64,000 nucleotides of DNA from Stictocephala bisonia. Lineage: Eukaryota > Arthropoda > Insecta > Hemiptera > Membracidae. Positions 24,403-35,914 of this stretch are shown in pieces. The DNA is taken from positions 480,501-544,500 of the forward strand of contig JAQJVL010000248.1 of assembly GCA_035578905.1 (NCBI GenBank). The letters run 5' to 3'. Position 1 is the stretch's first letter. Every line of letters begins with the position of its first letter. The position numbers and the translations under genes are program-made. Under the pieces are notes generated by a model, which was not told where the DNA came from, did no database searches, and worked only from the letters and a program-made list of their open reading frames with translations.

Positions 24403-24726
24403 TTAAGTGTTCTTTTTTGTAGCAGTTTGCTGTAGTAAAGCAAACTCCTTTATAGCCAGTGCACGAAGAGTGTCCTTGATATTGAGTTTCTGATGCTCTG
24501 TTATGGAGTAAAGTACTTTGTTTTGGTAGGTAGGTAGGAAATGCTCTCCATTTAAAGGACTGCAGAGAGGTACGCCATAGTAGTAATTGATGTAACTATC
24601 ATAGATTCCAACTGCTACAATGAAAATTAAGATTTTATTTTCAACTGTGAAAGTGAAAACCTCCCAGGTATGTGTGGAACCTCCACAGAAGTTAGGAGAG
24701 CTTTGCTTGTATGTAGGAGTTGAAGT
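24403..24726 (-). CDS. Unassigned exon-like ORF (107 codons, no start Met)
   Basis: A minus-strand frame is open from just after a TGA (24727-24729) to a TAA at 24403-24405. It reads like real protein: YKQSSPNFCGGSTHTWEVF, then a hydrophobic stretch KILIFIVAVGIYDSYIN, then YYYGVPLCSPLNGEHFLP and a helical, charged tail (RALAIKEFALLQQ) before the stop. It has no in-frame ATG at its start, so it would be a 3'-terminal exon with an upstream acceptor, or a fragment of a gene or transposon. Possible acceptor AGs occur near 24707, but the polypyrimidine context is weak. I do not recognise the family. The opposite strand and other frames are broken by stops. Confidence 0.5.
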   Translation of the reverse strand, partial: TSTPTYKQSSPNFCGGSTHTWEVFTFTVENKILIFIVAVGIYDSYINYYYGVPLCSPLNGEHFLPTYQNKVLYSITEHQKLNIKDTLRALAIKEFALLQQTATKKNT

Positions 24727-24827
24727 TCAACATACTTTAACTCAGACTCGGAAGTTTTTTTATTAAATTATGGATTGCCCTTGCAACATAACCTTAATGG
24801 CAGCGTCTGCTCTCAAAGTACACTGCA

Positions 24828-24858
24828 CTTTCACAAGACAGCGTCTGTCTTGTGAAAG
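24828..24858. repeat. Perfect 14-bp palindrome, 3-nt loop
   Basis: CTTTCACAAGACAG (24828-24841), CGT, then its exact reverse complement (24845-24858). Short direct repeats of AGACTGCA/GCGTCTG type surround it. Its role is unknown. Confidence 0.85.
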
Positions 24859-24975
24859 TAGACTGCAATGCTTGCTGCAAGAGGTAGACTATAGCGCTGT
24901 CTATAAGAGGTGATGATCATAGTGCTGTCTGTATAAATACATTTATTAGCACTTGAATAATTAGGGTATTTTTTA

Positions 24976-25075
24976 GGTGAGCCGGTGGCCGAGCGGTCTA
25001 AGGCATTAGGACTTTGAGCTTGGGTTAGAGATAAAACTGGTTTGAATCCGGCCTAGACTGGAATAATTCTCATTA
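24976..25075 (+). mobile_element. tRNA-derived SINE head
   Basis: The sequence has a Leu/Ser-tRNA-like box A (TGGCCGAGCGGTCTAAGGC, 24983-25001) and a box B (GGTTTGAATCC, 25039-25049). The acceptor strands and anticodon stem do not pair properly, so it is not a working tRNA. The SINE body probably continues to about 25330, but I cannot place its end or target duplications. Confidence 0.65.
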
Positions 25076-25479
25076 ATATTCACCTTCTACTGTTCTGGTT
25101 CACCTCCTTACTCTGTCTGAATAAGCTCCTCGCACAGGTCAATAGTCTATGTGGAAATTGGCAGAGCAAGGTTAAGAAGGAGGCTGGCCTCTCCTTTAAA
25201 ACAAATTTGAGATATGGCATCTGTCCTTCCTTAAACACTATCTAGTGAAATCTTGATCTAATGGAGTGCAGGCTTGACAGCATTTCTACAACCCTGATCC
25301 GAAATACCTGAATGATGAGGTAGAGTGCACATTGATGTACAGCCTTAAGTAGAACTGCAGCAGAACAGAGGTTCAACATATGTTTACATTGTCGATTACT
25401 TTTTTAAATACTCCTGCATGTTCATTGTTCTCCTCTCAATCCAAACTGCTCAGGTCAAAGGGGCAGAGCCTAAATTACG

Positions 25480-25620
25480 TAAGGCCCATTTCACATTACA
25501 CGATTTCGTTCAAGTTTTTTCTGTTATTGGTTGGTTTTCATACTACACGATTTTTTCAGTCCGAAAGGGCGTGGGAACTGGTGAACCCTCGATTGAGTTG
25601 TGATTTCCGTCTTTAGTAGT
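25480..25620 (+). mobile_element. Possible PIF/Harbinger-like terminus (single end)
   Basis: TAAGGCC followed by TTTCACATTACACGATTTCG at 25480-25509. The same 30-bp terminus occurs inverted at 35281-35310, matching at 26 of 30 positions. A TAA/TTA flank and a GGCC start are compatible with PIF/Harbinger, whose target duplication is TWA. No partner end was found for either copy. Confidence 0.35.
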
Positions 25621-26555
25621 TTTATTTGAATTTGTTAATATGGATCGCGAACAAATAATCATATTGTTTTTTTTACTGTCGTCACAAAACATATACTTTT
25701 ATATAAATTATATATACGTCGTGGAATATTTATACTTTTAATCAATATTACATCTGAGTGCAATTATACACATTATTTACAATTTGATAGTTATTCAAAA
25801 AAGACAATGTTGTATTCTTTCTAATATTTTTAATTAAATTAATTCAAAGTAATTGTTTTAGATATTACAAATAAATTGATATTTTTTGCGTCTTTCTTTG
25901 ATTTAAGTTTGCTTTTGAAATATTAATGGAATCATATTAACAAATTATCTATTATTTATTTAGTTATTATGGTTAGTGGGAGAGTAAAACCAATTTTGCT
26001 CTTTGTATTGATATTATTTATTTTTTATTATCGTTCTTTGGTATCGTTGTTAAAAGCCACCAATACCGTAATAAAAAAATTATGTCACTGTTTTATTAAT
26101 ATTAATCTCCACATCATTGTACAAATTATTAAATATACACTGTTTAAAATGTCGACCACAGTTATATACTATTTAATATTAATACTATAGATGGCTACAC
26201 ACTAGATTATACAGTATATATTTTAACTATTTTCAAACAAATACAGTATGCCTTCTAGGGAGATTTCATGCTCGAATATATGTTCATGATATTTATAAAC
26301 TCAGTAAACTATTATTATTTATGAACACTTAATGAGGTTCAAGTAATTATACACATTTTAAATTTGTTGCTGAAGTTTTTATTATAATATCATATAGACA
26401 CAAATTATTGAAATTGTAATAGATTAAGGTTTCCTATTTTAATGATTTAGGTAGCGTTATAAGAATCAAATTTACTATGGTCAGTCAAAATATCAATCAA
26501 AATGTCATTTTCGATGCTATCGATCGTCTAAACAAAATCACAAAAGAAAAAGAAC
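25621..26555. other. AT-rich spacer
   Basis: Very AT-rich, with no gene recognised. An ORF at 25969-26190 is a low-complexity Leu/Ile/Tyr string. Confidence 0.5.
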
Positions 26556-27029
26556 TGAATATATTTCATTTCATTTATTAGTGCAGAAGACAATTAACAT
26601 TGTATTGCACAAGTCATTAGCTATTATATCTCAAATTTAGACATTCATTCACATCAAAGACACTTTCAAACTTACAATTGATCATCCACTCACTCTCGCA
26701 ATCATCCTTCGCCAATTTTCACCCACTTCCAGCTCTGGGGTCAGTCTCGCCCACACTGTAAAACATATTAGACGCTAGAAAGCGTTGAAGGCGAGTTTTA
26801 AACACCTTAGGTGTTCTGGAATTCTTAACTGACAGTGGCAATCTGTTGATTAGGCGAGCACCTACTTATGAGAGCAAGTAAACTACCGTTCTGTGTCTCC
26901 CAGTCCGGTAATTTTTTCTGTCTCTCGTCTTGTACTCATGTACGTCACGGCCTCTGGTTAAGGCACATTTCGACCAAAAAAAAAAAAAACGGCAATTTCT
27001 AAAATTTAAAGACTAGACAGAGTCAACAG

Positions 27030-28600
27030 TTGAAAATTTTTAAAAGTGCGATAGTTCGGATCGCCTTTTTTGTAATTTAAATACTCTTAAAAAATTTATA
27101 TTTGCTCTGACTCCCCACAACACCACTCCATAGGAAAGATGTGGATAAAACAGACCACAATACGCCGTAATCAGTACTTGACTTGGGCAGTGTTTGCCCA
27201 AAGAGCTTAAAACTAATATCCCCAATGACAATTTGGCGCAAACATAGTCAATATGACGGTACCATGTCAAACCTCAATCGACGTATTCCAAGGAACTTTG
27301 AGGAACTGCCTTCCTCTAGAATGGAGAGTCTGCCACCATGACGGTGAGTCCCCCCTCAGACACTGTAGAGCGTAATGAAAAATTTAGAACATTTGATTTT
27401 GATATGTTTGTTTGAAGATTGAGTTTGTTAAATTGTTGAACGCAGTTGTTTACGTCAAAAAAGTTTTTGCCAAATTTAGTTTTGAGCTTTCTTTAAAACA
27501 GAGAGTTGTGTCATCAGCTTACTGCACCAGTTTTCCATGCAGAAGTGATGAACCTATGTCATTAACTTAAACCAGGAAGAGAGTAGGACTGAAAATTGAA
27601 CCCTAGGGAACTGCATATCTGACTGAAGTTTGTTTTGAACAATGATTTGCAATCTGGACAACTTGTGTTCTATATTTTGAAAACGAACTAAGCCATAAAA
27701 GCAGCACGCCTCGAATTCCATGGGATTCTATATTTGCCAAGCAGTATTTTGTGTTCAACGCAGTCAAATGCTTTAGAAAGGTCAAGAAACACGCTTCAAT
27801 CCCCGCTACAATCGAATCAACTAGACTCACAACTGAGTCCATCGTTGATTTGCCCTTTCTGAACCCAAATTGGTATTCAGAGAGCTGAATGTATCTGTTT
27901 AAAAAATAAAGCATTCTAGAAAGAAACAGTTTTTCAAATATCTTGCTCAGAGCTGGCAAGATTGAGACAGGCCTATAATTATTTATTGAGTGAGGATTAT
28001 CTTGAGCAGTTTTCAGGAGAGAGGGGAAAACCTCTATTTGAAAAGACAGATTGACTAAGTGGGTTAGTGGTGTCACAATATACTTTGAGCATTTTTTTAT
28101 GAGCCACATAGATACCAAGTTAATATCGTTTTATTTGTTATCAGGAAATTGTTTAATAATTCGTTCGTTCCTCAACTACAGGGGCCAGTGTCATTGAGTG
28201 TACTGAGCTCTGCTTGCGAGTGGGATTTTCTTATAGTGGTGATGTGGGCCTTGCCGACAAGCAACAGAAGAGAAAAATCTGTTAAACTCATCCGCAATCT
28301 CGGAAGTATCACTGACTAGGTTATTGCCAATTTCAATTTTTATTTCTCTGTGTACTGTAGTTTTATTGTTAATGAAGCCCCAAACATTTTTTGAAATATT
28401 TTTCGAGAGAAGAATTGATATTCGTTACCAGGCCAAACGTTACAGTTTGGAATTTTGCAAATATAAAACCGTTTTCGGTTACAACGAGAACGTCCGATTG
28501 GAGCTCTTCACACATAAGTTGTATTTCATGTGATTTGTTGGTTGCAAATTGAGCATTTTGAAGAATCAGACTGAAGGAATTTTGGTGTTTCAATTTTGAA
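27030..28600 (-). pseudogene. LINE ORF2 (endonuclease and reverse transcriptase), many stops
   Basis: The start of an apurinic-type endonuclease is visible at 28593-28440 (ILQNAQFATNKSHEIQ, then LQSDVLVVTENGF). Most of the endonuclease is deleted. Sequence at about 28390 joins directly to the linker before the reverse transcriptase (FINNKTTVHREIKIEIGNN and ADEFNRFF). The RT segment 28118-27603 carries NNYRPVSILPALSKIFEKLF and YQFGFRKGKSTMDSVVSLV. Further on are ADDTTLCF and then ITAYCGLFYPHLSYGVVLWG (27160-27100). Several stops and frameshifts occur throughout. The gene is dead, and decay is much greater than in the related plus-strand copy. Confidence 0.87.
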
Positions 28601-28918
28601 ATTGTTGATTTGTATGATTTTAAGTGTGTTAATTTTGGCCTTTGCTTGGAGGTGTGTTCCCTAAAAAATATAAATCACTATAATTAGTATGTTGAAAGTA
28701 AGTCTGTCGTATACTTAAAGGACTGGAGGTAGAATGCTGTATCGCACTGTGGATGGGTGTGGTCCTGTTCATAGCATTTTATATTTGAGGTGGTGCTGGA
28801 ATCCTCCTCATCGAGTCTCTGCCGGCTGCTGAGATGTTCGGGATGCCGCTTCAGTGTATGTATCGTAGGCTATGGTGATGGGGGTTTGGTTGCTGGATTG
28901 TAAACTTCAGAGATAGTG

Positions 28919-30464
28919 TCAATCTGGTAGTAGCAGGTGGAGGAAGTGGCAATATCTCGGCCAACCTTTCCGCGATGAGTTCGACCAGAAGACGCTACCT
29001 GACGCCCTCAGATGCAAGCCATGTGATGTAAAATTCTGTCGAGTGATGCTTCTGATGTTCAGCAATTCCACACCCCTAAGGCGGTCGCAGAGCTCAGTCA
29101 TGTAGTGGTTGGTGAGGGCCACGGTACGATGAATGGGGCTGTCTTTAAAGGAGGTCGTGCCTAGTGGTAGGGGCACAAGTAGTACTCTTGATGATAGGCT
29201 ACACTGCTCCAAGCAGTTAAATATTGTGTCCTCCCTCCCAGCAGCAACATCGTTGGTCCCCGCAAGAAGGATATAGATGTGGTTGGATGGAGAGACTGAT
29301 GATGGTGCAATATTAAGCAAGCCAGCGCCTGGCTTGCATATTCCACTCACCTTTATCTCTGGCTGCACATGATCCTTAAGGAGCACCGCGAGGTGACGAG
29401 CATTATTGTCTCCAGCCAGGGTTACATTGCGGAATCCTATTTTTAAGGCTAATAGTGCAGTGGGATTCTTTAAATATTTCCACAGATCGGATCGGCTGGT
29501 GAGTATTTCTTAGGTTTTTATCACTTCTTCCAAGCATTTAATTGAATTTATCATACTGGTAGATTCTTCTTGAAGAGTTTTGCAACGATTGCAGATGGTA
29601 GATAGGTTTTTGATATTGTTTTGCAGGTCTTATATTTGATTCCGTGCATTCGCCAGCGCACATTTAAGCACCTCGTCACTACAATTTGCTTCATTCAAGG
29701 TTTTGTTCATTTGTTTTGAAGTTACATCGCACATGGGCTCTGTCTGAGTGCCTTCTTCAACCATAAGGATCTTTAAAGGACGCTGATTCTAGACCTAAGC
29801 ACCACTGTTTGCTATGAAAAGTTTATCCGTGTACTGCATGATATGCTGGTCAGATTCAACGGAGTGATCTAGAATTGTTTTTACTTGGGCACGGAGCTTA
29901 ACTATTTCTTGTTTTAACTCAGCATTCTCGTCCTGATGGTTAGGGTGCAAGGTGGATAACTCAGATGGTGGAGTTATCGTCAGAAGTAATAGTTTGTGCG
30001 AAGTGTCTGCTGTAGAGAAGAAACAGTAATCTGGCGTGGAGTAGTAGTATTGGTTACTGATCTGCTAAGGTTGACGTTGCTATCGTTAGACCGTGCTAAG
30101 CCTATCCCGAGACGGACGGATGGTGTGTCTTTGGCCAGGGTGGATAGTGGCGAGTCTGAGGATGCATCAAAGATGGGAGCAGCAACTTCAGCTACAGGAG
30201 TGTCTGCTTGTGAGTAACGTCCTGACTGAGTTGGGGGATTTGGAGTACAATTCCTCATTGTCATGGGTGTGGTCCAGTATGTGATTCATCAGCTGAATAT
30301 ATGATAGTTTTTTCTCCGTTGGTTCTTACTGACACCTTGCACGTCTTCCCCAAACATCGCAAGACCACATCACCGTTTTTAACTGAGTAGCATTCTCTAT
30401 ACTTACTATTATTGAATAAAATCCTATCTTTTCCATTTTTAACCGTTTCCAGTACGAAAGACAT
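28919..30464 (-). pseudogene. LINE ORF1: FLYWCH-like finger, coiled coil, SGNH-hydrolase-like domain
   Basis: Three blocks are readable, separated by frameshifts. At 30464-30264, residues such as FVLETVKNGKDRILFNNSKY, then LRCLGKTCKVSVRT and DESHTGPH, fit a FLYWCH-type zinc finger (two Cys and late His, with the basic pattern between). At 29980-29560 a heptad-like stretch (ENAELKQEIVKLRAQVKTIL and later DLQNNIKNL) suggests a coiled coil. At 29460-28930 there is VTLAGDNNARHLA, then IYILLAGTNDVAAG, then FTSHGLHLRASG. These match SGNH/GDSL blocks I, III and V, with the catalytic Ser replaced (GDN for GDS). ORF1 proteins of some CR1-like LINEs carry an esterase domain of this type. At least two frameshifts (about 29980 and 30264) and stops (such as at 29810) make it a pseudogene. 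Confidence 0.72.
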
Positions 30465-30577
30465 AATAAAGTAGGATGCCTAGTTGTATATATTATAACA
30501 ACAACAAAGCGCTAAGACAATTATGAAAAAATAAATACAATCCTGGTGTTTCAATGGCCTTGAAGTTATAAGGAATC

Positions 30578-33500
30578 CAGGGCCGCCCAGAAGAGGGGGG
30601 GCAAAAGGGGCAGATTGCCCCGGGGCCACACAAATTTAGTCCAGAGGGGGGCCACATTTCATGCAATAAAAAATAAAATACTTAATAATCTACTAGATAA
30701 GAAATGATTCATGCCTGTATCAAAATATTATTAAAATTGATATTAGGCCAGATAAGTCTTCCAGTTTTAGTTTAAAGCGTTTAAGCTAAACCATTGGTTT
30801 TATAGCAACCAGGGAGCCTTTTGGTGCTAGTTGAACACTGGTATTTGAAGTTTGTCAGCGGTCGGAATAGTGGAATGACAACATACGCTCTGGTAGATAT
30901 GTGACTGCACCTCTACCCCTTACCAGTTGTCTTGTTTGCAAACAAGTGTAAAGTCGTTCAGCTTGTGAAAACACCAAAACATCTGTCCTGTTTGTGATCA
31001 TATAAATATGCTTGAGTGGCGTGGTCAATGGGCCACTCTTATGATATGTCCTGTTTTCGTACACTGTTTGTATAAAATCTGTCAAAAGATCCACTAAGTT
31101 TACATTTGTATTACTCAAAACTCCGGGTTTGGACCGCATTCATAGTTTAATACAAGGTGGACAAGAGCGTTTTTGTATGTTTTATTTTTCAACTTTAATT
31201 TCAAAAGTATATACTATTTCAAACAAAATTTTTATACTTGTTCTAAATTAAAATTTATCTTGGCTTTAGTAGTAGGAAAATCAATTGTATGGTCGCATTG
31301 TAATCCCTACAAAACCAGTGTTATGATATATTACTATTACAAACTTAAGATAATACAGCGATTGTGAATTTATTTGTTTTTATAGTGGTTTATTGATTAA
31401 GCTTTTAACCATATATTGCGTTTTTTTTACCAATTCGGTTCGTGTAAATAAATAATCTTGGTTTAGTGTTTCGAAAATTCCTTGACTCGTCGTAGCAAAA
31501 TAATACGTAGCTCTATTTAATGTGAAACGAGTGATTAGTAACATGGGGCTAAAGTATGCAAATGAATAAAATCGTGATAAAAATGTAGAAGCCTAAGAAC
31601 AATACAATCAACTAAGTAAACAAAATTAAAGTAAAAACATTATAAATCTGCCATTAAAAAGTCGAAGTCCTTATGATAAAAGGTGCTTACAAACTTAGTT
31701 TCAAAGCTGGTAGTAGGCGGCGGCACTTCGTTCGAACGTGGTAACGTTGCACTCTTTCCCGGCACTTTTTTTTCAATAAGTACACTAGATTTAAGAAATA
31801 GTAGTCGTATTTCAGAAGTCACTGTGTTTTGCACCCAAAAGACCTGCAGGCAAAATATAAAATGTTGTAACAACGTATCTGGAAGAGTTCTTCAATTAAT
31901 TGTCATGAAGGGTGTGTCGTATGTATTCCTTACTTGGCATCTTCATTCGCCAGTCATCAGTACCTATGTTTGGTTACTGTCGTCCAGTAAAGAAATATTT
32001 TGTTATTGTTGTATTTTATAGTGTGATATTTCTGTAGTTTAATGCGTTCTTTTGAATTTCCTAATAACCTACTATAATTTTCCATTACTTAAGTTGCTAT
32101 TATTCGTATTCCATTTCCAGATTTATACAGATTTTGAGAGAACAAAAAGCTTAATTTTAGGCCTAGTATTTATGGTAACGTTTTATTTAAATTAATAAAA
32201 GAATATACTATAAATGTTTCAATGTAGTATTGTAATGTACTGCAAAGTAAATTATATATTTTTACAGTACAAAAACAATAAATTAACGATGGTGCATTGT
32301 AAACCACTAAATTACAGTAGATTTCTAGGTACTTAAGTCTGGTAATATGCATACAACATCACCGCTCACTTACCCAATGTGGAAAATATGTGTGTACGAT
32401 GAACTATTTTTAATTTTATTATTTATGATTCACTTGCACTATGCTTTCGCGGGAGATATTATGTGTCTTGTCTAAAAATAAGAATGTTGTTACGTTCTGT
32501 ACTATCTGGATTCACCTACCATCATATTTAACCGTTTTTAATTGTCTTTTTTAGTTCCTCTCTACTATAATGTTTTCTTTGGCATTTAAAATTTACTACT
32601 TTTAAAGACATTACGACATGGATGTTCGTAAAGACCTTTGATATTATGACGTAGATCTTAATAAAAAGAGGAGCTCTTAAATTACTCCGTTTATAGCTAA
32701 AATATCTTCATCATTGTTCAGATATGTAAAACTCCTTTTTAATAATATTTATTTTGTGACATTTAACTTTTTCTAGCTCTTTTATTATCTGGTTTAATTT
32801 ACCCTGAAACTGTAACTGCAACAGGGGTGTATTCTCAACATATTCAGTAAAGTAGCTCTTGATTAAAAACCATTTATGCCCACGTACGGGTTGTTCCCAA
32901 ACAAATAGTATGATTGATTTGTGTTGACATACATTAATATAACAAATATAAGACCTATCAAAATTGTTTTCATAATTTTTTACTGTCACTGGTGAGCGAA
33001 TAAACCATTTATATTTTAGGTAATCATTCATTCAGTATTTATTTATTATTTATTCGTGATAAGTGAAATTAACTATGATTAACACTGTAGTCTAAGTGTA
33101 TTGTTGAGCGGGAGGGTCAATACCACTGTCACTGTACGGACGTGTACACTGTGATGTACATCACTGATATAGTGTCCCGCATGATAACACAAATTTCACT
33201 GTGTTTTATGCTGAGAAAATTGAGTTGCTACAAAATGCCTTTTATGCCTGTGAAATAAAAATTGAATAATTTTAAAGTTGAGCACAAAAACAAACTTCAA
33301 CTCACGAGTATCAACTAGAGTTTTAATGTTAATAATTATTTCCAGACATCAATAAGCTACGTAGCCAGTGGTCTACAACCTATTTTGAAAACAACAACTA
33401 ACAACATAACCCCAACTCTCAGTTGACTGTTTTTTTAAGCACTGATGTTCGCGCTCGCCAAATTATTTTACTTCTTGAACATTCGGCCACTCTCGGTCTA

Positions 33501-34567
33501 AGCTTGTTCTTTAGCTAGCGAAGCCAAGTGGCCTATACAAATTTATTGGCCCCTCCTTCCCTCACCCACAGCTAATACTATCGGTGAGGATGGCTCCTCT
33601 GGCATAACTGGCAATCGAAGGGCTACTGCGCCCAACAATGCAACTGATTGTGGCAGTGGCTACTGTCGGCGCAGAAATTATGTGCACTCGAGTTTGAAGG
33701 TTGTTTACTAAGAAACTAAGAGGCCATGAAAACTCCAGTCATACATTGGTTTCCTTATTTAATTGTGCGTTATAATATATGCATTTTTAAATTTTCCTAT
33801 AAGTTAATAATTTTAATTCTAGTTGGAACGAAAAACGTACCGGAATTTTAACTAGTTTTCACTGGGTTTTACTAAAAAACCTGATAATGTATCACATTTA
33901 TATTTTAATACATGGTTGATATGAATGTTTTCTATAACTTTTATAATTTTATCTTTTCAAGAAAAAAGTTCGTATCAATTACCTGAAACATTGTTTTCTT
34001 GGCTTTTAGAGGTAGTAAAATTAATTATTTGGTATTGTTGTAATCCTTATTACATGTATAGTTACGTTACAATATTTTCATATATATATATATATATATA
34101 AGTAAATGCAGTGATTTTATATCGGTTTTAATCAATTTAAAATTACATTAAATAGATAAATTTAAATTTGTGAATCCCCCTGGTCTGAGGAAGGTGAGCG
34201 TAGTTCACCGAAATCGATCACCATAATATTTGTGCATTTTGTACTTGTATTGTAATATTTTTGTGCATTTTGTGCTTATATTGTAATATATTTGTGCTGT
34301 GTGACGTTTACTTGTACTGTATATTAAATAATAGTAGTTTTATTATAATAGATTTATGTTATTGTAGCGATAATACTTAAGAAAATGTTTCAAAAGTTTG
34401 TGTTAATTAGACCAAAAATTTTCCGGAGCTTCGCAGCTAGGCCTGAGAAAACGTCCATGAACAGAAATCTTACTGACGATTAGATTAATGAAATTTATTT
34501 TGAAGTGGAGGGAGGGGCCACATGCTAAACTTTGCCCCGGGCCACCAAAAGTCTTTGGGCGGCCCTG
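30578..34567. mobile_element. hAT-like element, 3,990 bp, 8-bp target duplication
   Basis: AAGGAATC at 30570-30577 is repeated at 34568-34575. The ends are CAGGGCCGCCCA (30578-30589) and its exact inverse (34556-34567). Both are followed by G-rich subterminal DNA containing GCCCCGGG(G)CCAC. An 8-bp duplication with CAGGG termini is characteristic of hAT. Inside I see no hAT transposase. There are three modest minus-strand ORFs (30855-31139, 31640-31873 and 32711-33031) without recognised domains, a (TA)n tract at 34081-34100, and one copy of the 36-bp minisatellite unit near 33107-33150. It is probably non-autonomous or decayed. Confidence 0.85.
33107..33150 (-). repeat. Isolated copy of the 36-bp minisatellite unit
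   Basis: Read on the minus strand it has GTACAGTGACAGTGG, then TATTGACCCTCCCGCTC. This is the same order of blocks as in the arrays at 5, 52, 58 and 61 kb. Confidence 0.65.
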
Positions 34568-34575
34568 AAGGAATC

Positions 34576-35280
34576 ACTTGCGATGTGGCACTGGTAATTT
34601 TATCTTGAGTAGGATATGAATAGGTATCCGGTACCAGTTCAGGCGCCTATCGTCGTCAATTATTGTCTTGGTTGGTCTATTGACCTCTTGACAGGTGTCG
34701 CGCTCTCTACTCAACTTCTAGAAGTTTGATGTAACGTTACAGGTAAAATTACCTTTATTGTGTTGGCAGAAATTGTTTGTAGTGTGCATGCGCTAACCAG
34801 TGAATCTTGGAAGAATCTGACGACAATCCTTGACTAATTTCGTTTTTAGTCTGAACTAGCATATAGATATTATTTAAATACCACTGAGTAGGTCTGCTCA
34901 CCCAGAATCCAGTGTTTCAGAAATATATGTTTACACATCGCGTAAATATTTCACTAGGTCACTTATTAAAATATGGGATATAAACTATAATTAATTCAAA
35001 AAAAAATTGAATTACGTGCTGTGCTTAATGGGTAAGCTAAGCCTAACAACCCTCGCGAAGCTCGATTGGTAAAAACGGCCTTCGTCCGTACGAAGGAAAT
35101 CGTGTGCAAGCGCCCATTTGGTCCCGTGGGCCATTGTGCCCAAGCGACGACACGAAATAGTCAAGCTCTGGTGGCATTGGACGACTGCTACACGGAAAAA
35201 AATCGTCTCCATGATGGAATCATGCAATGAGTAAAGTCCCATATTCTTCTTCAGTCGACTAAAAATTATTTTCCGTACGT
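34576..35280. other. Probable LINE 5' leader and unassigned flank
   Basis: This is the continuation of the sequence interrupted by the hAT-like insertion. 34576-34870 is GC-richer than average and may be the 5' untranslated part of the minus-strand LINE. 35010-35280 is another GC-richer patch with an ORF of 76 codons and no domain. Confidence 0.4.
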
Positions 35281-35310
35281 ACGAAATCGCGTAATATGAA
35301 AGAGGCCTTA
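35281..35310 (-). mobile_element. Inverted copy of the 25,480 terminus
   Basis: The reverse complement reads TAAGGCC, then TTTCATATTACGCGATTTCG, as at 25480-25509. The element would extend leftward. No second end was identified. Confidence 0.35.
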
Positions 35311-35656
35311 AGTTAAAATCAGCCTTTTCAGACCCACCTCCCCCCGTGTAACAGTAGGTAATACAAAGCCTTCTAAAAAATTATGTAACGCTGTCACCAA
35401 CTCTCAAATCTTTTCATCCCATTTGTGGAGTTAGGCATGTCGCCTCGTGAGGAAGATTGACCTACGGCCTCGCCAGGATTCTTAACCAGTATGACGATTA
35501 ATTTCGGTTTTTTGTGCACTGGAGCTCATAAACATAGTGTTTTCTACAATCTGATTGTATATTTGTAATTAAGAGATGAATATTTAGTTTGATACCCAAT
35601 TTGGGTGCATTAATTTAATATTACTCAATTTTGGGTTTAGGAGCGTGTTTTTTATT

Positions 35657-35673
35657 GGGGGGGGGGGGGGGGG
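35657..35673 (+). repeat. Poly(G) run of 17
   Basis: Seventeen consecutive G, unusual in AT-rich DNA. The true length could differ because such runs are hard to sequence. Confidence 0.9.
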
Positions 35674-35794
35674 ATTTCAGACCGAGCGCTTCAATTTTAA
35701 GTTTACACTTCATGGGGGAAGTCCACCGGGAAGAGCCTCAACGTTTAGAGTTAGTGAGTGAGTCACTACATCGAGCTTTATAATATATATACTA

Positions 35795-35860
35795 GGGGAC
35801 ACCCCTGCACGCTTAGTGTGCCGAACCCGTCACTCGCTACGCTGGTAAGGGAAACTCGGC
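35795..35860 (+). repeat. Dispersed repeat with AGGGGACACCCCT hairpin
   Basis: TACTAGGGGACACCCCT at 35798-35815 is found again at 55136-55152. In both places C-rich sequence with CAC/CGC and TCACTC follows. A small AGGGG/CCCCT stem with an ACA loop is present. It may be a terminus of an unidentified mobile element. Confidence 0.5.
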
Positions 35861-35914
35861 CTACGTCCTCGACTGGGAATTCTACCGTTACCTCTTTGTG
35901 GAACTCGGACAAAC

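Larger units (their letters stand above)
26556..30577 (-). mobile_element. Decayed LINE with ORF1 and ORF2 (minus strand)
   Basis: The 3' tail, on the minus strand, ends in AATAAATGAAATGAAATAT at about 26556-26582. Reading upstream there is a broken ORF2 (27030-28600) and a broken ORF1 (28919-30464). The 5' leader is cut at 30577 by a hAT-like insertion and probably resumes at 34576. Its reverse transcriptase is clearly related to that of the plus-strand LINE at 35.9-38.85 kb. Confidence 0.85.

Noticed and set aside
24976..25075. Functional tRNA gene (Leu/Ser-like)
   Set aside because: Boxes A and B are present but acceptor and anticodon stems do not pair; it is better explained as a SINE head.
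30578..34567. Intact autonomous hAT
   Set aside because: Ends are convincing, but no hAT transposase motif could be read in any frame.
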